From an uncultured Blautia sp. (GTDB lineage Bacteria > Bacillota > Clostridia > Lachnospirales > Lachnospiraceae): a DNA stretch of 21,558 bases. Below, one piece after another: positions 21,505 through 21,558 of the stretch (the stretch's first letter is position 1; every line of letters begins with the position of its first letter). The notes under the pieces are model-generated. The model was not told where the DNA came from. It did no database searches and saw nothing but the letters and a program-made list of their open reading frames with translations. The stretch spans positions 1-21,558 of the forward strand of contig UQHF01000039.1 of assembly GCA_900540785.1 (NCBI GenBank), given 5' to 3'. Position numbers and translations under genes: made by a program.

Positions 21505-21558
21505 TGCGGAAGATGGGACTTGAACCCACACGAGCGCATTGCTCACAAGATCCTTAGT
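21505..21558 (-). tRNA. tRNA-Leu, anticodon AAG, 3' part (runs off the right edge)
   Basis: Read on the minus strand: anticodon loop CTAAGGA (21557-21551) with U33, anticodon A34-A35-G36 (21555-21553), G37 and A38, then the 3' anticodon strand TCTTG. A long variable arm GAGC-AATGC-GCTC marks a class II tRNA. The T-arm is GTGGG-TTCAAGT-CCCAT. The acceptor strand CTTCCGC and discriminator A (21505) are as in leucine tRNAs. CCA is not encoded, since TAAA follows. The 5' half (acceptor, D-arm) is outside the window, so anticodon register relies on loop rules only. Confidence 0.85.

Overview
The window looks like a chromosomal segment of a low-to-mid GC Gram-positive anaerobe of the Clostridia, most likely a gut Lachnospiraceae (Blautia/Mediterraneibacter-like). 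This rests on strong AGGAGG ribosome sites, formate-THF ligase behind a ZTP riboswitch, an AraR-AraA-FGGY kinase cluster, a LacI/RbsABC-type sugar cluster, the THUMP methyltransferase-rdgB-phosphodiesterase order and a sporulation-type promoter. Genus is not provable from the sequence alone.

Layout. (1) 1-911, minus strand: the 5' part of fhs, preceded by a ZTP (pfl) riboswitch with an overlapping terminator and a consensus promoter. (2) 1096-1535: a small HAAS/DUF1700-type membrane protein with its own terminator. (3) 1648-6033: an L-arabinose operon, araR (GntR-HTH repressor) - araA (isomerase) - FGGY kinase (probable L-ribulokinase), with a candidate AraR operator before araR and a strong hairpin at the end; no araD or arabinose transporter is present. 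(4) 6032-8583: a separately promoted cassette with an AlbA_2/HATPase/HTH protein carrying a 12-bp in-frame tandem repeat, an orphan ParA ATPase and a GTG-started 70-aa basic partner. (5) 8623-15945: a sugar-uptake system. An unusually large LacI-type regulator with a second periplasmic-binding-protein domain precedes a ribose-family ABC transporter (binding protein, double ATPase, permease) and a cytoplasmic GH32 fructosidase. At least four TTACGTAA-like sites surround a TTGACA-17-TAAAAT promoter and one sits in front of the regulator gene, suggesting direct control and autoregulation. (6) 15954-17781: a stand-alone AAA-ATPase-like/PD-(D/E)XK protein of a widespread, poorly understood family. 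(7) 17898-18180: a 57-codon Asn-rich gene with a consensus sigma-G/F-type promoter, possibly a forespore protein. (8) 18274-21423: housekeeping genes: single-domain rhodanese, YfcE-type phosphodiesterase, THUMP-domain rRNA methyltransferase, RdgB (XTP/dITP pyrophosphatase) and a second YfcE-type phosphodiesterase, the last three closely packed or overlapping. (9) 21474-21558: a bidirectional terminator and the 3' part of a minus-strand tRNA-Leu with an AAG anticodon.

How the genes work together. The arabinose operon should convert L-arabinose to L-ribulose and then L-ribulose-5-phosphate, with repression relieved by arabinose. In the second sugar cluster, the secreted binding protein and RbsA/RbsC-like transporter should import an intact fructoside that the signal-less GH32 enzyme splits in the cytoplasm, while the LacI-type regulator senses one or two ligands. 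The AlbA_2/ParA/70-aa cassette is the least explained part of the window and the best candidate for an undescribed system, followed by the two-sensor LacI regulator and the sporulation-type small gene.
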